A stretch of DNA of 12,019 nucleotides from Oscillospiraceae bacterium (GTDB lineage: Bacteria; Bacillota; Clostridia; Oscillospirales; Oscillospiraceae), in contig CACXBO010000128.1 of assembly GCA_902765975.1 (NCBI GenBank), positions 1-12,019 of the forward strand. The letters are read 5' to 3'. The stretch's first letter is position 1. Every line of letters begins with the position of its first letter. The notes beneath the pieces were generated by a model. That model had not been told where the DNA came from and did no database searches. It saw only the letters and a program-made list of their open reading frames with translations. Positions 1 to 7,600 of the stretch are shown in pieces. Both the position numbers and the translations under genes were made by a program.

Positions 1-701
1 CCGTGCTGCTTGGATACGGTAAAGAAATCGCGGCCCAATTCCGGGTCGGGAAAAACAACGGCCTCGCCGAACAGAGCGCCGACCTTCGTCCCTCCGATAT
101 AGAAAACGTCGGCAAGCCCGGCGATGTCGCGAAGAGTTACGTCGCCGCCCTCAGCCGCAAGCCCGTAGCCCATTCTCGCGCCGTCTATAAAAAGCCTCAG
201 CGAATAGTCTTTGCAGACTCTGTGAAGCTCCTCGAGCTCATATTTCGTATACACCGTACCGTACTCGGTCGGAAAGCTTATGTAAACCATTCCCGGTCTC
301 GCTATATGCGGCCACGCCTCGTCGGCATAATAGCCCTCGAGATATTCGCGCACCGCTTTGGCGGAGAGCTTGCCGTTCTCACCCTTTAGGGTTATGACCT
401 TATGCCCGCACGACTCTATCGCACCGCCCTCATGACCGTTTATGTGACCTGTATCGGCGGAGATAACTCCCTCGATAGGTCTGAGCAGGTGGGCAATAAC
501 CGTTGCGTTGGTCTGCGTGCCTCCTACGAGGAAGAAAACAGCGGCGTCCGGTTTCCCGACAGCCTCGCGTATCTTCTCTCGCGCCGACTCGCAGAATTCG
601 TCCTCTCCGTAGCCCGCGGTAGACTCCGCATTGGTCTCGGCAAGCTTTTCAATTATCCTCGGATGCGCGCCTTTGGCGTAGTCGCATTCAAAGTGAAGCA
701 T
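1..701 (-). CDS. low-specificity L-threonine aldolase-like PLP enzyme, 3' part missing
   Basis: This is a PLP-dependent fold-type I enzyme of the threonine aldolase family (COG2008), which cleaves L-threonine or allo-threonine to glycine and acetaldehyde in the cytosol. The N-terminal 233 residues are present; the family is usually about 340, so roughly the last third lies beyond the left edge. Visible are the GYGED segment (30-34), the FLVGGTQTN loop (57-65) that would bind cofactor phosphate, His86 in DTGHIN as the likely ring-stacking residue, Asp173 in FIDGARMG, and Lys206 in YIGGTKVG as the Schiff-base lysine. The ATG start has a GGGAGG ribosome-binding site about 9 nt upstream, inside the end of the DUF951 gene, which it overlaps by 14 bp. 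It is the most distal gene seen in the operon. Substrate preference (threonine, phenylserine or another beta-hydroxy amino acid) cannot be read from the sequence; a related beta-eliminating lyase is the alternative. Confidence 0.88.
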   Translation of the reverse strand, partial: MLHFECDYAKGAHPRIIEKLAETNAESTAGYGEDEFCESAREKIREAVGKPDAAVFFLVGGTQTNATVIAHLLRPIEGVISADTGHINGHEGGAIESCGHKVITLKGENGKLSAKAVREYLEGYYADEAWPHIARPGMVYISFPTEYGTVYTKYELEELHRVCKDYSLRLFIDGARMGYGLAAEGGDVTLRDIAGLADVFYIGGTKVGALFGEAVVFPDPELGRDFFTVSKQH

Positions 702-888
702 CGGTTTTTTCCTCCCGCTCTATCTTTCTAACGTATTTCTCGACCTTGGCGCGCGTATTCATTATGTCCCTGCCGCAGCCGAGGCAGCGCATTTTGAAAT
801 CCGCACCGACTCTCGTTACCAGCCAGCGGTCAGAGCCGCAGGGGTGCGGCTTTTTCATCTTAAGAACGTCTCCGACTTTTATATCCAT
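688..888 (-). CDS. DUF951 family small protein (YyzM-like)
   Basis: A 66-residue basic protein matching the DUF951 family of Bacillota, whose function is unknown. The family hallmarks are visible: VGD near the N terminus, MKKPHPCG (11-18), a W-x-V-x-R-x-GAD stretch (22-30) and a CxxC pair at Cys35 and Cys38. Cys17, Cys35 and Cys38 together with His15 could form a small metal site, but that is inference. The C-terminal third is charged and probably helical. The ATG shares its A with the rarA stop codon (TGATG arrangement) and is preceded by a GGGGAG ribosome-binding site, so it is probably translationally coupled to rarA; its own end overlaps the aldolase gene by 14 bp. No nucleic-acid-binding role can be asserted, although the small, basic, cysteine-bearing character would suit one. 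Confidence 0.88.
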   Translation of the reverse strand: MDIKVGDVLKMKKPHPCGSDRWLVTRVGADFKMRCLGCGRDIMNTRAKVEKYVRKIEREEKTDASL

Positions 889-2156
889 CAGCCGTTCTCC
901 CCTTTTATCGCGTCCCAGTACTTCTTCGCCGCCTGCTCGTTCTTGTTGTCTCCGTATTCATAGTACCTCGTTCCGACGAGACCGTCCGGCATATACTGCT
1001 GCTTTACCCAGTGATTTGGGTAGGAATGCGGGTATTTATAGCCCTGCTCGCGCTCAAAGCCCGTGCCGTCGGCGTGTACGTTCTGCAATTCGCGCGGCAC
1101 CGGTCCCGCTTTGCCCTTATCAACGTCACGCATAGCTCTGTCGATAGCCATTACCACGCTGTTGGACTTCGGCGCCGTCGCAAGCAGTATGACCGCCTCC
1201 GCAAGAGGCAGCCGCGCCTCCGGAAGGCCGAGCTGCAGAGCCGCGTCCACGCAGGCCTTTACTATCGGCACTGCCTGCGGGTATGCAAGACCGATATCCT
1301 CCGAGGCGGAACACATTATCCTTCTGCATGCGCCGGGCAGATCACCCGCCGCAAGCGTTCTCGCAAGATAGTGCAGGGCGGCGTCGGGATCGGACCCTCG
1401 CAGCGACTTCATCAGTGCGGACACGGCGTCGAAATGCTGATCGCCGTCCCTGTCGTAGTGCATAGCGCTCTTCTGGCTCACCTGCACGGCGTCCTCAAGC
1501 GTTATGTCAATGTACCCGTCGCGCACTCTCGAAGCGGTAAACAGCAGCTCTACTGAGTTTATCGCCTTTCTTACGTCTCCTCCCGAAGAGGATGCTATAT
1601 GCGAAACGACTCCGTCCTCAAGCCTTGCCGGGCTTCCCATGCGCTCCTCCATTATCGAGACGGCGCGTCGCACCGCCTTCTCCACCTCCTCGGGCGGAAG
1701 CTCCTTAAACTCGAAGACCGTGGAACGGCTGAGGATTGCGTTATAAACGTAAAAATAGGGATTTTCCGTTGTTGACGCGATGAGGGTTATCTTTCCGTTT
1801 TCTATAAATTCAAGCAGGCTCTGCTGCTGCTTTTTATTGAAATACTGTATCTCGTCGAGATACAAAAGCACTCCGTTTGGCGCAAGGAAGCTGTCGAGCT
1901 CGGCGATTATCTCCTTTATGTCCGCCAGACTCGCCGTAGTCGCGTTCAGCTTTCTCAAATCTCTGTTCGTCTCGCGTGCTATGATATTTGCGACAGTGGT
2001 CTTGCCGGAGCCTGACGGCCCGTAGAATATCATGTTCGGAACATTTCCGGAGGCGATTATCCGCCTGAGAAGCCCGTTTTCGCCAAGTATGTGCTTTTGT
2101 CCGTACACCTCGTCGAGGGTGCGCGGTCTTATCTCATCGGCAAGGGGTCTGTACAT
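888..2156 (-). CDS. rarA: replication-associated recombination protein A (RarA/MgsA-type AAA+ ATPase)
   Basis: A 422-residue clamp-loader-like AAA+ ATPase of the RarA/MgsA/WRNIP1 family, which acts at stalled or gapped replication forks. Counting from the ATG at 2156, Walker A is GPSGSGKT (46-53), Walker B LLYLDE (97-102), sensor 1 ASTTEN (127-132) and the arginine finger SR (143-144). The oligomerisation domain follows, ending in the family's C-terminal signature YKYPHSYPNHWV...QQYMPD...GTRYYE. The reading frame could begin five codons earlier at 2171, but no Shine-Dalgarno precedes that ATG, while the ATG at 2156 has GGGAGA 7 nt upstream and gives the usual MYRPLADEIRP start. It begins 4 nt after the nth stop and its stop shares one base with the DUF951 start. 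The Walker A serine and DEIQYFNKKQQQ in place of the commoner DEIHRFNKxQQD look like a lineage variant, not damage. Confidence 0.95.
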   Translation of the reverse strand: MYRPLADEIRPRTLDEVYGQKHILGENGLLRRIIASGNVPNMIFYGPSGSGKTTVANIIARETNRDLRKLNATTASLADIKEIIAELDSFLAPNGVLLYLDEIQYFNKKQQQSLLEFIENGKITLIASTTENPYFYVYNAILSRSTVFEFKELPPEEVEKAVRRAVSIMEERMGSPARLEDGVVSHIASSSGGDVRKAINSVELLFTASRVRDGYIDITLEDAVQVSQKSAMHYDRDGDQHFDAVSALMKSLRGSDPDAALHYLARTLAAGDLPGACRRIMCSASEDIGLAYPQAVPIVKACVDAALQLGLPEARLPLAEAVILLATAPKSNSVVMAIDRAMRDVDKGKAGPVPRELQNVHADGTGFEREQGYKYPHSYPNHWVKQQYMPDGLVGTRYYEYGDNKNEQAAKKYWDAIKGENG

Positions 2157-2160
2157 AGAC

Positions 2161-2799
2161 TCATCTCCCAATCGAATAATAGCGGCAGAGATCCCTGAGG
2201 CAGCACGCCTCGCAGTTCGGCTTTCTCGCGTCGCATACCGCTCTTCCGTGCATCACGAGCCTGTGGCAGAAATCGTTTGCCTTATCGGGCGGAAGTATAC
2301 CGCGCAGTATGTATTCGATTTTAACGGGATCTTTGAGCTCGTGATACCCGAGCCTTCCCGTAAGCCTGATGCAGTGCGTATCGACGACGACGCTGCCCGG
2401 TATGCCGTAAACGTCGCCGAGGATAAGATTTGCGCTCTTTCTGCCTACGCCCGGCAGCTTCAAAAGGTCGTCCATATTATCGGGTACTCTGCCCCCGAAT
2501 TCGGAGACGATCATCTTGGCGGCGGCGACTATGTCCCTCGCTTTACCGTGGTAGAAGCCTGTCGAACGTATGTATTCCTCGACGTCTTCGACCTCGGCGC
2601 AGGCCATATCGAAAACGGTCGGGTATCGCTCGAAGAGGGCCGGAGTCACCATATTCACCCTCGCATCAGTGCACTGAGCGGCGAGGCGAACGGAAACGAG
2701 CAGATGATACGCCTCGTTGTAGTCAAGCGTACATTCAGCTATGGGGTATTCCCTCTCGAGCCTTTCAATTATCTCGTTTGATACTTCTCTTTCTATCAT
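2161..2799 (-). CDS. nth: endonuclease III (DNA glycosylase/AP lyase)
   Basis: A 212-residue bifunctional base-excision-repair enzyme that removes oxidised pyrimidines and nicks the abasic site by beta-elimination. The helix-hairpin-helix is LPGVGRKSAN (115-124) with catalytic Lys121, followed by the catalytic Asp140 in VVVDTHC. The C terminus carries the complete 4Fe-4S ligand pattern C-x6-C-x2-C-x5-C at Cys189, Cys196, Cys199 and Cys205. All these sit within two residues of the E. coli Nth positions, so the protein is full length and should be active. The ATG overlaps the rqcH stop by 4 bp (ATGA) and has a GAGGG element a few bases upstream. The gene sits next to rarA, giving a small repair pair inside the operon. 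Confidence 0.97.
   Translation of the reverse strand: MIEREVSNEIIERLEREYPIAECTLDYNEAYHLLVSVRLAAQCTDARVNMVTPALFERYPTVFDMACAEVEDVEEYIRSTGFYHGKARDIVAAAKMIVSEFGGRVPDNMDDLLKLPGVGRKSANLILGDVYGIPGSVVVDTHCIRLTGRLGYHELKDPVKIEYILRGILPPDKANDFCHRLVMHGRAVCDARKPNCEACCLRDLCRYYSIGR
2164..2169 (-). promoter_or_regulatory. ribosome-binding site deciding the rarA start
   Basis: On the minus strand this reads GGGAGA, 7 nt before the ATG at 2156, and lies within the last codons of nth. The alternative ATG at 2171 has no purine-rich element upstream, so this site supports the shorter RarA. Confidence 0.7.
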
Positions 2800-4262
2800 T
2801 TGACCCTCAGTCTTTCACAGAGCTCTTTATCCGGTTTTGCGGCTATAGTCCTGTAGTTTTTATATATCACCATGCCCGGTCTTGCTCCGGCAGGCTTTTT
2901 TACGTATTTCACCATTGCGTAATCAACGGGCACTTTGCCCGAGCCGCGCGCCTGAGAGTACCATGCGGCAAGGCTTGCCGCCTCGTAGAGTGTAGTCTCG
3001 TCCGGCTGAGCGCCTGCGCAGGAAATGACGACGTGGCTTCCGTGTATTTTCTGCGTATGCAGCCACACGTCCGTCGCTGCGGAATCCCTCAGGGTCAGCC
3101 TGTCGTTCTCAAGGTTATTGCGTCCGACTCTGATAAGCGTTCCCGTCGAGGAGGTAAAGCGCAGCGGTCCTTCCTTTCTTCCGAGCTCCTTGCGTTTCTT
3201 GCCGTCGCCGCGGATAAGGCCGGCCTCCTCAAGCTCATCCTTGATCGAGTTTAACTCGCGCAGGCTGTCCGCCCTCGAAAGCTCGTCCAGAACGCTCTCG
3301 AGATAGTAAAGCTCGCTCTCGCCCTTCTCTATCTCTCTCGTAAGGTGCGTTACCGCATTTTTGAGCTTCGTGTAGCTCTTATAATACCTCGCGGCGTTTT
3401 CCTGCGGAGTTTTAAGAGGATCGAGAGCTATCTCGCGCTCGGACCCGTCCTCGGAATAGAAGTCGTAAGCTCTGAGAACGCTCTGTCCCTTCTTCATTGA
3501 ATGGATATTGGAAGTGATTATATCGCCGCACTCGCGGTAGTATTCCCTTTTTTCCGCAGCCGCAAGCTCGTTTCTCTGCGCCTCAAGCCTGCGCTCCGTC
3601 CTGTCCCTGAGAGTCTTTACCCTCTTTGCCAGGTCTCCGGTACGCTGGCGGCGTCTCTCCTCGTCGCTCTTTTCCCCGAAATAATTATCAATATAGGCGG
3701 ACGGGCTCTCCATACCGCTGTCGAGAAAAGCCTCGAAAAGCTTTGAGGTCTGCGGACGCACGTTTGGATTTATCGGGTATCTGTATCTCATGCCGGGCTG
3801 AACAGCTCTCTCGTCCATAGCTCCGCCGTAGCGGAAAAGGCAGTCTGTTATAACGCCCTGGCTGTCGGTCAGGATCAGGTTAACGCTCCTGCCGAACAGC
3901 TCGCATACTAACCCGCGCTTCTCTCCGTCGCCGAACATACCGGGAGCGTCGAGCCTAAACTCGACTATTCTCTCTCCCTCATCCTGAAACACCATCGTTA
4001 TCCTCGCGCCGACAAGGTGCTTTCTGAGAAGCATACAGAACATAGGCGGCTCGGAAGGCTTGTCGTACTCTCTCTCTGTAATGCATATGCGCCCGGAATT
4101 GCCCGCTCCGCCGATATAAAGGTCGCGCCTTCCGCCGTATGTCCTCACGGAGATGACTATCTCCGATCTTGACGGCTGATCCACCTTCTCTATTCTCCCG
4201 CCCTCCAGCTTTTGGCGCAGCTCGCGGGTAATCAGTCCTAAGTAAATTATGTCAACTGCCAT
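2796..4262 (-). CDS. rqcH: RqcH/Rqc2-family NFACT protein, apparently without HhH domain
   Basis: A member of the NFACT family (RqcH in Bacillus, Rqc2/NEMF in eukaryotes; older name fibronectin-binding protein A). RqcH binds obstructed 50S subunits and recruits Ala-tRNA to add a C-terminal alanine tail that marks the stalled peptide for degradation. Visible are the NFACT-N domain (1 to about 160) with the NPSEPPMFCMLLRKH-like motif (here KPSEPPMFCMLLRKH, 68-82), a long charged helical coiled coil (about 195-350), and the NFACT-R domain with DVWLHTQKIHGSHV (398-411). The ATG at 4262 is preferred over TTG at 4265: GGAGG lies 7 nt upstream and the ATG shares one base with the mrnC stop. Length is 488, about 80 residues shorter than B. 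subtilis RqcH (about 570 from memory); the gap falls at the HhH segment, between residues 164 and 190. The key Asp-Arg pair is Glu97-Arg98 here. The frame is unbroken. Confidence 0.93.
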   Translation of the reverse strand: MAVDIIYLGLITRELRQKLEGGRIEKVDQPSRSEIVISVRTYGGRRDLYIGGAGNSGRICITEREYDKPSEPPMFCMLLRKHLVGARITMVFQDEGERIVEFRLDAPGMFGDGEKRGLVCELFGRSVNLILTDSQGVITDCLFRYGGAMDERAVQPGMRYRYPINPNVRPQTSKLFEAFLDSGMESPSAYIDNYFGEKSDEERRRQRTGDLAKRVKTLRDRTERRLEAQRNELAAAEKREYYRECGDIITSNIHSMKKGQSVLRAYDFYSEDGSEREIALDPLKTPQENAARYYKSYTKLKNAVTHLTREIEKGESELYYLESVLDELSRADSLRELNSIKDELEEAGLIRGDGKKRKELGRKEGPLRFTSSTGTLIRVGRNNLENDRLTLRDSAATDVWLHTQKIHGSHVVISCAGAQPDETTLYEAASLAAWYSQARGSGKVPVDYAMVKYVKKPAGARPGMVIYKNYRTIAAKPDKELCERLRVK

Positions 4263-4663
4263 CAATTATCCTCCACAGCCGTTTTGAATAGTGTTTCAAG
4301 TCGTTCTCTCTCGCCTTTCAGGTAGAGCCATCCGAAAAGAGCTTCAAGACCTGTCGCCTCGTGGTATTCCCTGACCGAGGCGGCCTTGGGTATTGAGTTT
4401 ACCTTTGCGTTTCTGCCTCTCTTGAATACGGCAAGCTCCTCCTCTGTGAGCTCGGACTCTATCCTCTTTATCGCCTCTGCCTGAGCCGGGGCGGAGACGA
4501 GCTTCACTGCCGCCTTATGCAGCTTGTTCGCAGTCTCTCTGCCCTGTGAAGCGAGCATCGTCCTCGTCATAAGCTCGAACACAGCGTCGCCGACGTGGGC
4601 AAGGGCAAGGCTCGACACTCCGTTAAGTTCCTTTTCCGTCATTTCCGGGGCTAAATATTCCAT
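4262..4663 (-). CDS. mrnC: Mini-ribonuclease III
   Basis: A 133-residue RNase III-fold nuclease without a dsRNA-binding domain. The Bacillus enzyme matures the ends of 23S rRNA. The RNase III signature is LALAHVGDAVFE (19-30) with metal-binding Asp26; RGRNAK (82-87) is the family loop; and Glu107 in ATGLEALFGWLYL is the second catalytic acid. The frame extends upstream to an ATG at 4705, but those 14 extra residues (basic, RKRKR-rich) only re-read the end of dnaE, while the ATG at 4663 begins 2 nt after the dnaE stop and gives the usual family length. The upstream element (GGTG) is a weak Shine-Dalgarno, so translation probably depends on coupling to dnaE. The stop shares one base with the rqcH start, pairing two ribosome-maintenance genes. 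Confidence 0.93.
   Translation of the reverse strand: MEYLAPEMTEKELNGVSSLALAHVGDAVFELMTRTMLASQGRETANKLHKAAVKLVSAPAQAEAIKRIESELTEEELAVFKRGRNAKVNSIPKAASVREYHEATGLEALFGWLYLKGERERLETLFKTAVEDN
4270..4274 (-). promoter_or_regulatory. ribosome-binding site for rqcH
   Basis: GGAGG on the minus strand, 7 nt before the ATG at 4262 and only 4 nt from the alternative TTG at 4265. It lies inside the 3' end of mrnC and supports the ATG start in a TGATG coupled junction. Confidence 0.65.
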
Positions 4664-4665
4664 CT

Positions 4666-7600
4666 CTATTTCACCACTACGTTTTCTTTTCCGAACATTT
4701 CGCAAAGCTCGTTTATGAGCGCGGGATGTATAACGCAGCCCGTTCCCGCCCTCTTCTTTGTATCCTCATAGTAAAGGACAAGCTTTTCCTCGCCGGGGAA
4801 CATATTGAGAAGCTTTTTAAGGCGCGGCAAACGCCCGTCAGAGCTTGAGGGAAGTCTGAGATAGAGCTTTTTCTCGCGCTGCGCTTCGTTTCGCCTTTCC
4901 TGCGGCGGCTCCGGTCTGCCGTCGAGGTCGGAGAGAGGCCGCACCTCGTTTGCCATTATCTGAGGCGGCTTCTCGTCTCTTACCGAGAGCCTGCCCCTTA
5001 CGAGGACCAGCGAATCCGCGTTAAGATACGAGCCGCTCCTCTCGATGACCTGGCTGAAGCAGAGAAGCTCGATATCGCCGGTTCCGTCGTCAAGCGTTAC
5101 GTAACTCATAAGCGAGCCTGTTTTCGTCGGTCTCGACTTGATAGCGGAGATGACTCCTGCGACGGTCACGTCCTCGTTATCCCTGAATTCTCCCTCTTCG
5201 CCCTCCGCGCATTCCTCGATTATCCTGCCGATAGGCACTGCTCCCGCTCCTCTAAGCCGTCCCCTGTAGTCGTCTATAGGATGGCCGGAGAGATAGAGAC
5301 CCGTTACCTCGCGCTCCATTATCATACGCTCCTGTGCGGAGAAATCCTCAAGCCGCGGGAGCACGACCTTGTCCCTTGCGCTCTGTCCCTCGTCCTCCGG
5401 GTCACCGAAGAGGTCTATCTGACCTTCGACGTTTCTTCTGACCTCTTCCGCTATCGTGTCGATAACGAGGGGGCAGACCTGCATGAGCTGGCGTCTGTTC
5501 GCTCCGAGAGCATCGAAGGCTCCGCATTTTATGAGGCTCTCCGCAGACCGGCGGTTAAGCTCCGATTCAGCCATTCTGCGGCAGAAGTTCTCGAAAGAGG
5601 TGAATTTGCCCCCCGCCTCGCGCTCTGCTATGACGTTCTCAATGAATTTATAGCCGATGTTCTTTACCGCGACGAGACCGTAGCGTATGTCCTTTCCGCT
5701 CACGGTAAAGCGTGTGCGCGACTCGTTCACGTCCGGCGGGAGTATTTCTATGCCCATCTCGCGGCACTCTGAGGTATACTCCGCCACCTTATCGGGCAGA
5801 TCGAGCACCGAGCTCATCAGCGCAGCCATATACTCGCGGGGGTAATGGCATTTGAGATATGCCGTCTGGTATGCAACGATAGCGTAGCTCACCGCGTGAG
5901 CCTTGTTGAATGCGTAGTTCGCAAAATCCAGTATCTCGTTGTATATGCTCTCTGCGACTCTGGCAGGCACTCCGTTTTTAACAGCACCGGGTATACCTCT
6001 CTTCTCGTCGCCGTTTATGAAGGCGGCTCTCTCCCTCTCTATCTCGTCCTGGTGCTTCTTGCTCATCGCCCTGCGTATCATATCGGCCTGACCGAGCGAG
6101 AAGCCGGCCACACGGCGGAATATCTCTATTACCTGCTCCTGATATACGATACATCCGTAGGTCACGTTGAGTATCGGCTCGAGGATAGGGTGCTTATAGG
6201 TTATCTTCTCCGGGTGCTGGCTGAAGTCGATAAAGCGCGGTATGGAGTCCATTGGACCGGGTCGGTAAAGGGCAATGACGGCGGTGATATCCTCGATGCT
6301 CTTTGCCTTCAGGCTTACGCATACGCCCGTCATTCCCGAGCTCTCAAGCTGGAACACTCCGCTCGTTCTGCCCGCTGCGAGCATATCGTAGACCGCCTTG
6401 TCGTCGTCCGGGATCTTTCTTATATCGAAATCGGGCACACTGCGGCGGATATCCTTCACGGCGTCGTCTATTATTGTAAGGTTTCTGAGCCCGAGGAAGT
6501 CCATTTTGAGCAGTCCAAGCTCCTCAAGCGTAGTCATAACGTACTGCGTCGCAATCGTGTTATCCTTCTTGGAAAGCGCGAGCGGCACGTAGGTATAAAC
6601 GGGGTCCTTCGTTATCACTATTCCGGCGGCGTGAGTTCCCGAGTCCTTCGGCATATCCTCTATCGCCAGAGCCGTGTCGACGACCTTCTTAATGCGCGGG
6701 TCTCCGTCGTACTTCTCTCTGAGGCTCTTCGATATCTCAAGAGCCTCCTTGAGCGTCATTTTCAGGACGTTCGGTATCGCCTTTGCTATCTCGTTCTCCT
6801 CCTGAAATGTGAGACCCATTACTTTTGAAACGCTTCTGACCGCGTTTTTCGCCTTCAGCGTGTTGAACGTTATTATCTGGGCTACCCTGTCCTCTCCGTA
6901 TTTGCGCTTAACGTAGTCCACTACCTCGCCGCGCCTGCGCTCGCAGAAATCCATATCGATATCAGGCATACTGACGCGCTCCGGGTTAAGAAAGCGCTCA
7001 AAATAGAGGCTGTATTTTATCGGATCGACCTCGGTAATATTAAGGCAGTAGCTGACGACGCTGCCCGCAGCGCTGCCTCTTCCCGGACCGACCGGTATTC
7101 CAGCGCCCTTTGCGTAGCCGACGAAGTCCTGCACTATGAGGAAGTAGTCGGTAAAGCCCATCCTGTTTATCATACCGAGCTCGTAATCAAGCTGTTTTTT
7201 AACGTCCTCGCGGTCGGGACCGTATTTTTCGAGCATACCCCTGACGCAGAGCTTTCTCAGATAAGCCTCCGCGCTCTCCTCGCCGTCCGGAAGCTTATAC
7301 TCCGGCAGGTGGTAGTGTCCGAATTCAAATTCGACGCTGCACGCCTCGGCTATCCTCGCGGTGTTGTCGGCCGCCTCGGGATTGTCCGGAAACAGAGCGC
7401 GCATCTCCGCCTCCGTCTTCATATAGAGCTCTGTGGAGTCAAACCGCATCCTGTTTGTATCGTCTACCGTCTTGCCTGTCTGGATGCACATAAGCACGTC
7501 CTGCGCGTATGCGTCGTCCCGCGTGAGATAGTGCGCGTCGTTCGTCACGACGAGAGGTATTCCGGTATCCTTGGAAAGCCTTATAAGAGCGGCGGATGCC

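Noticed and set aside
3..731. Two plus-strand frames at the left edge
   Set aside because: The minus strand there encodes a clear threonine aldolase with its PLP lysine; the plus-strand translations are Arg-rich and unlike any protein I know.
2032..2781. A 249-codon plus-strand open frame opposite nth and the rarA start
   Set aside because: Antisense to two confidently identified genes, with no ribosome-binding site or domain signature.
4664..4705. N-terminal extension of Mini-RNase III from the ATG at 4705
   Set aside because: It would re-read the last dnaE codons in another frame as a basic RKRKR stretch not seen in the family, and the ATG at 4663 gives the normal length.
5845..6828. A 327-codon plus-strand open frame opposite dnaE
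   Set aside because: It is antisense to the catalytic core of dnaE, has no recognisable motif, and the low stop frequency follows from codon usage on the true strand.
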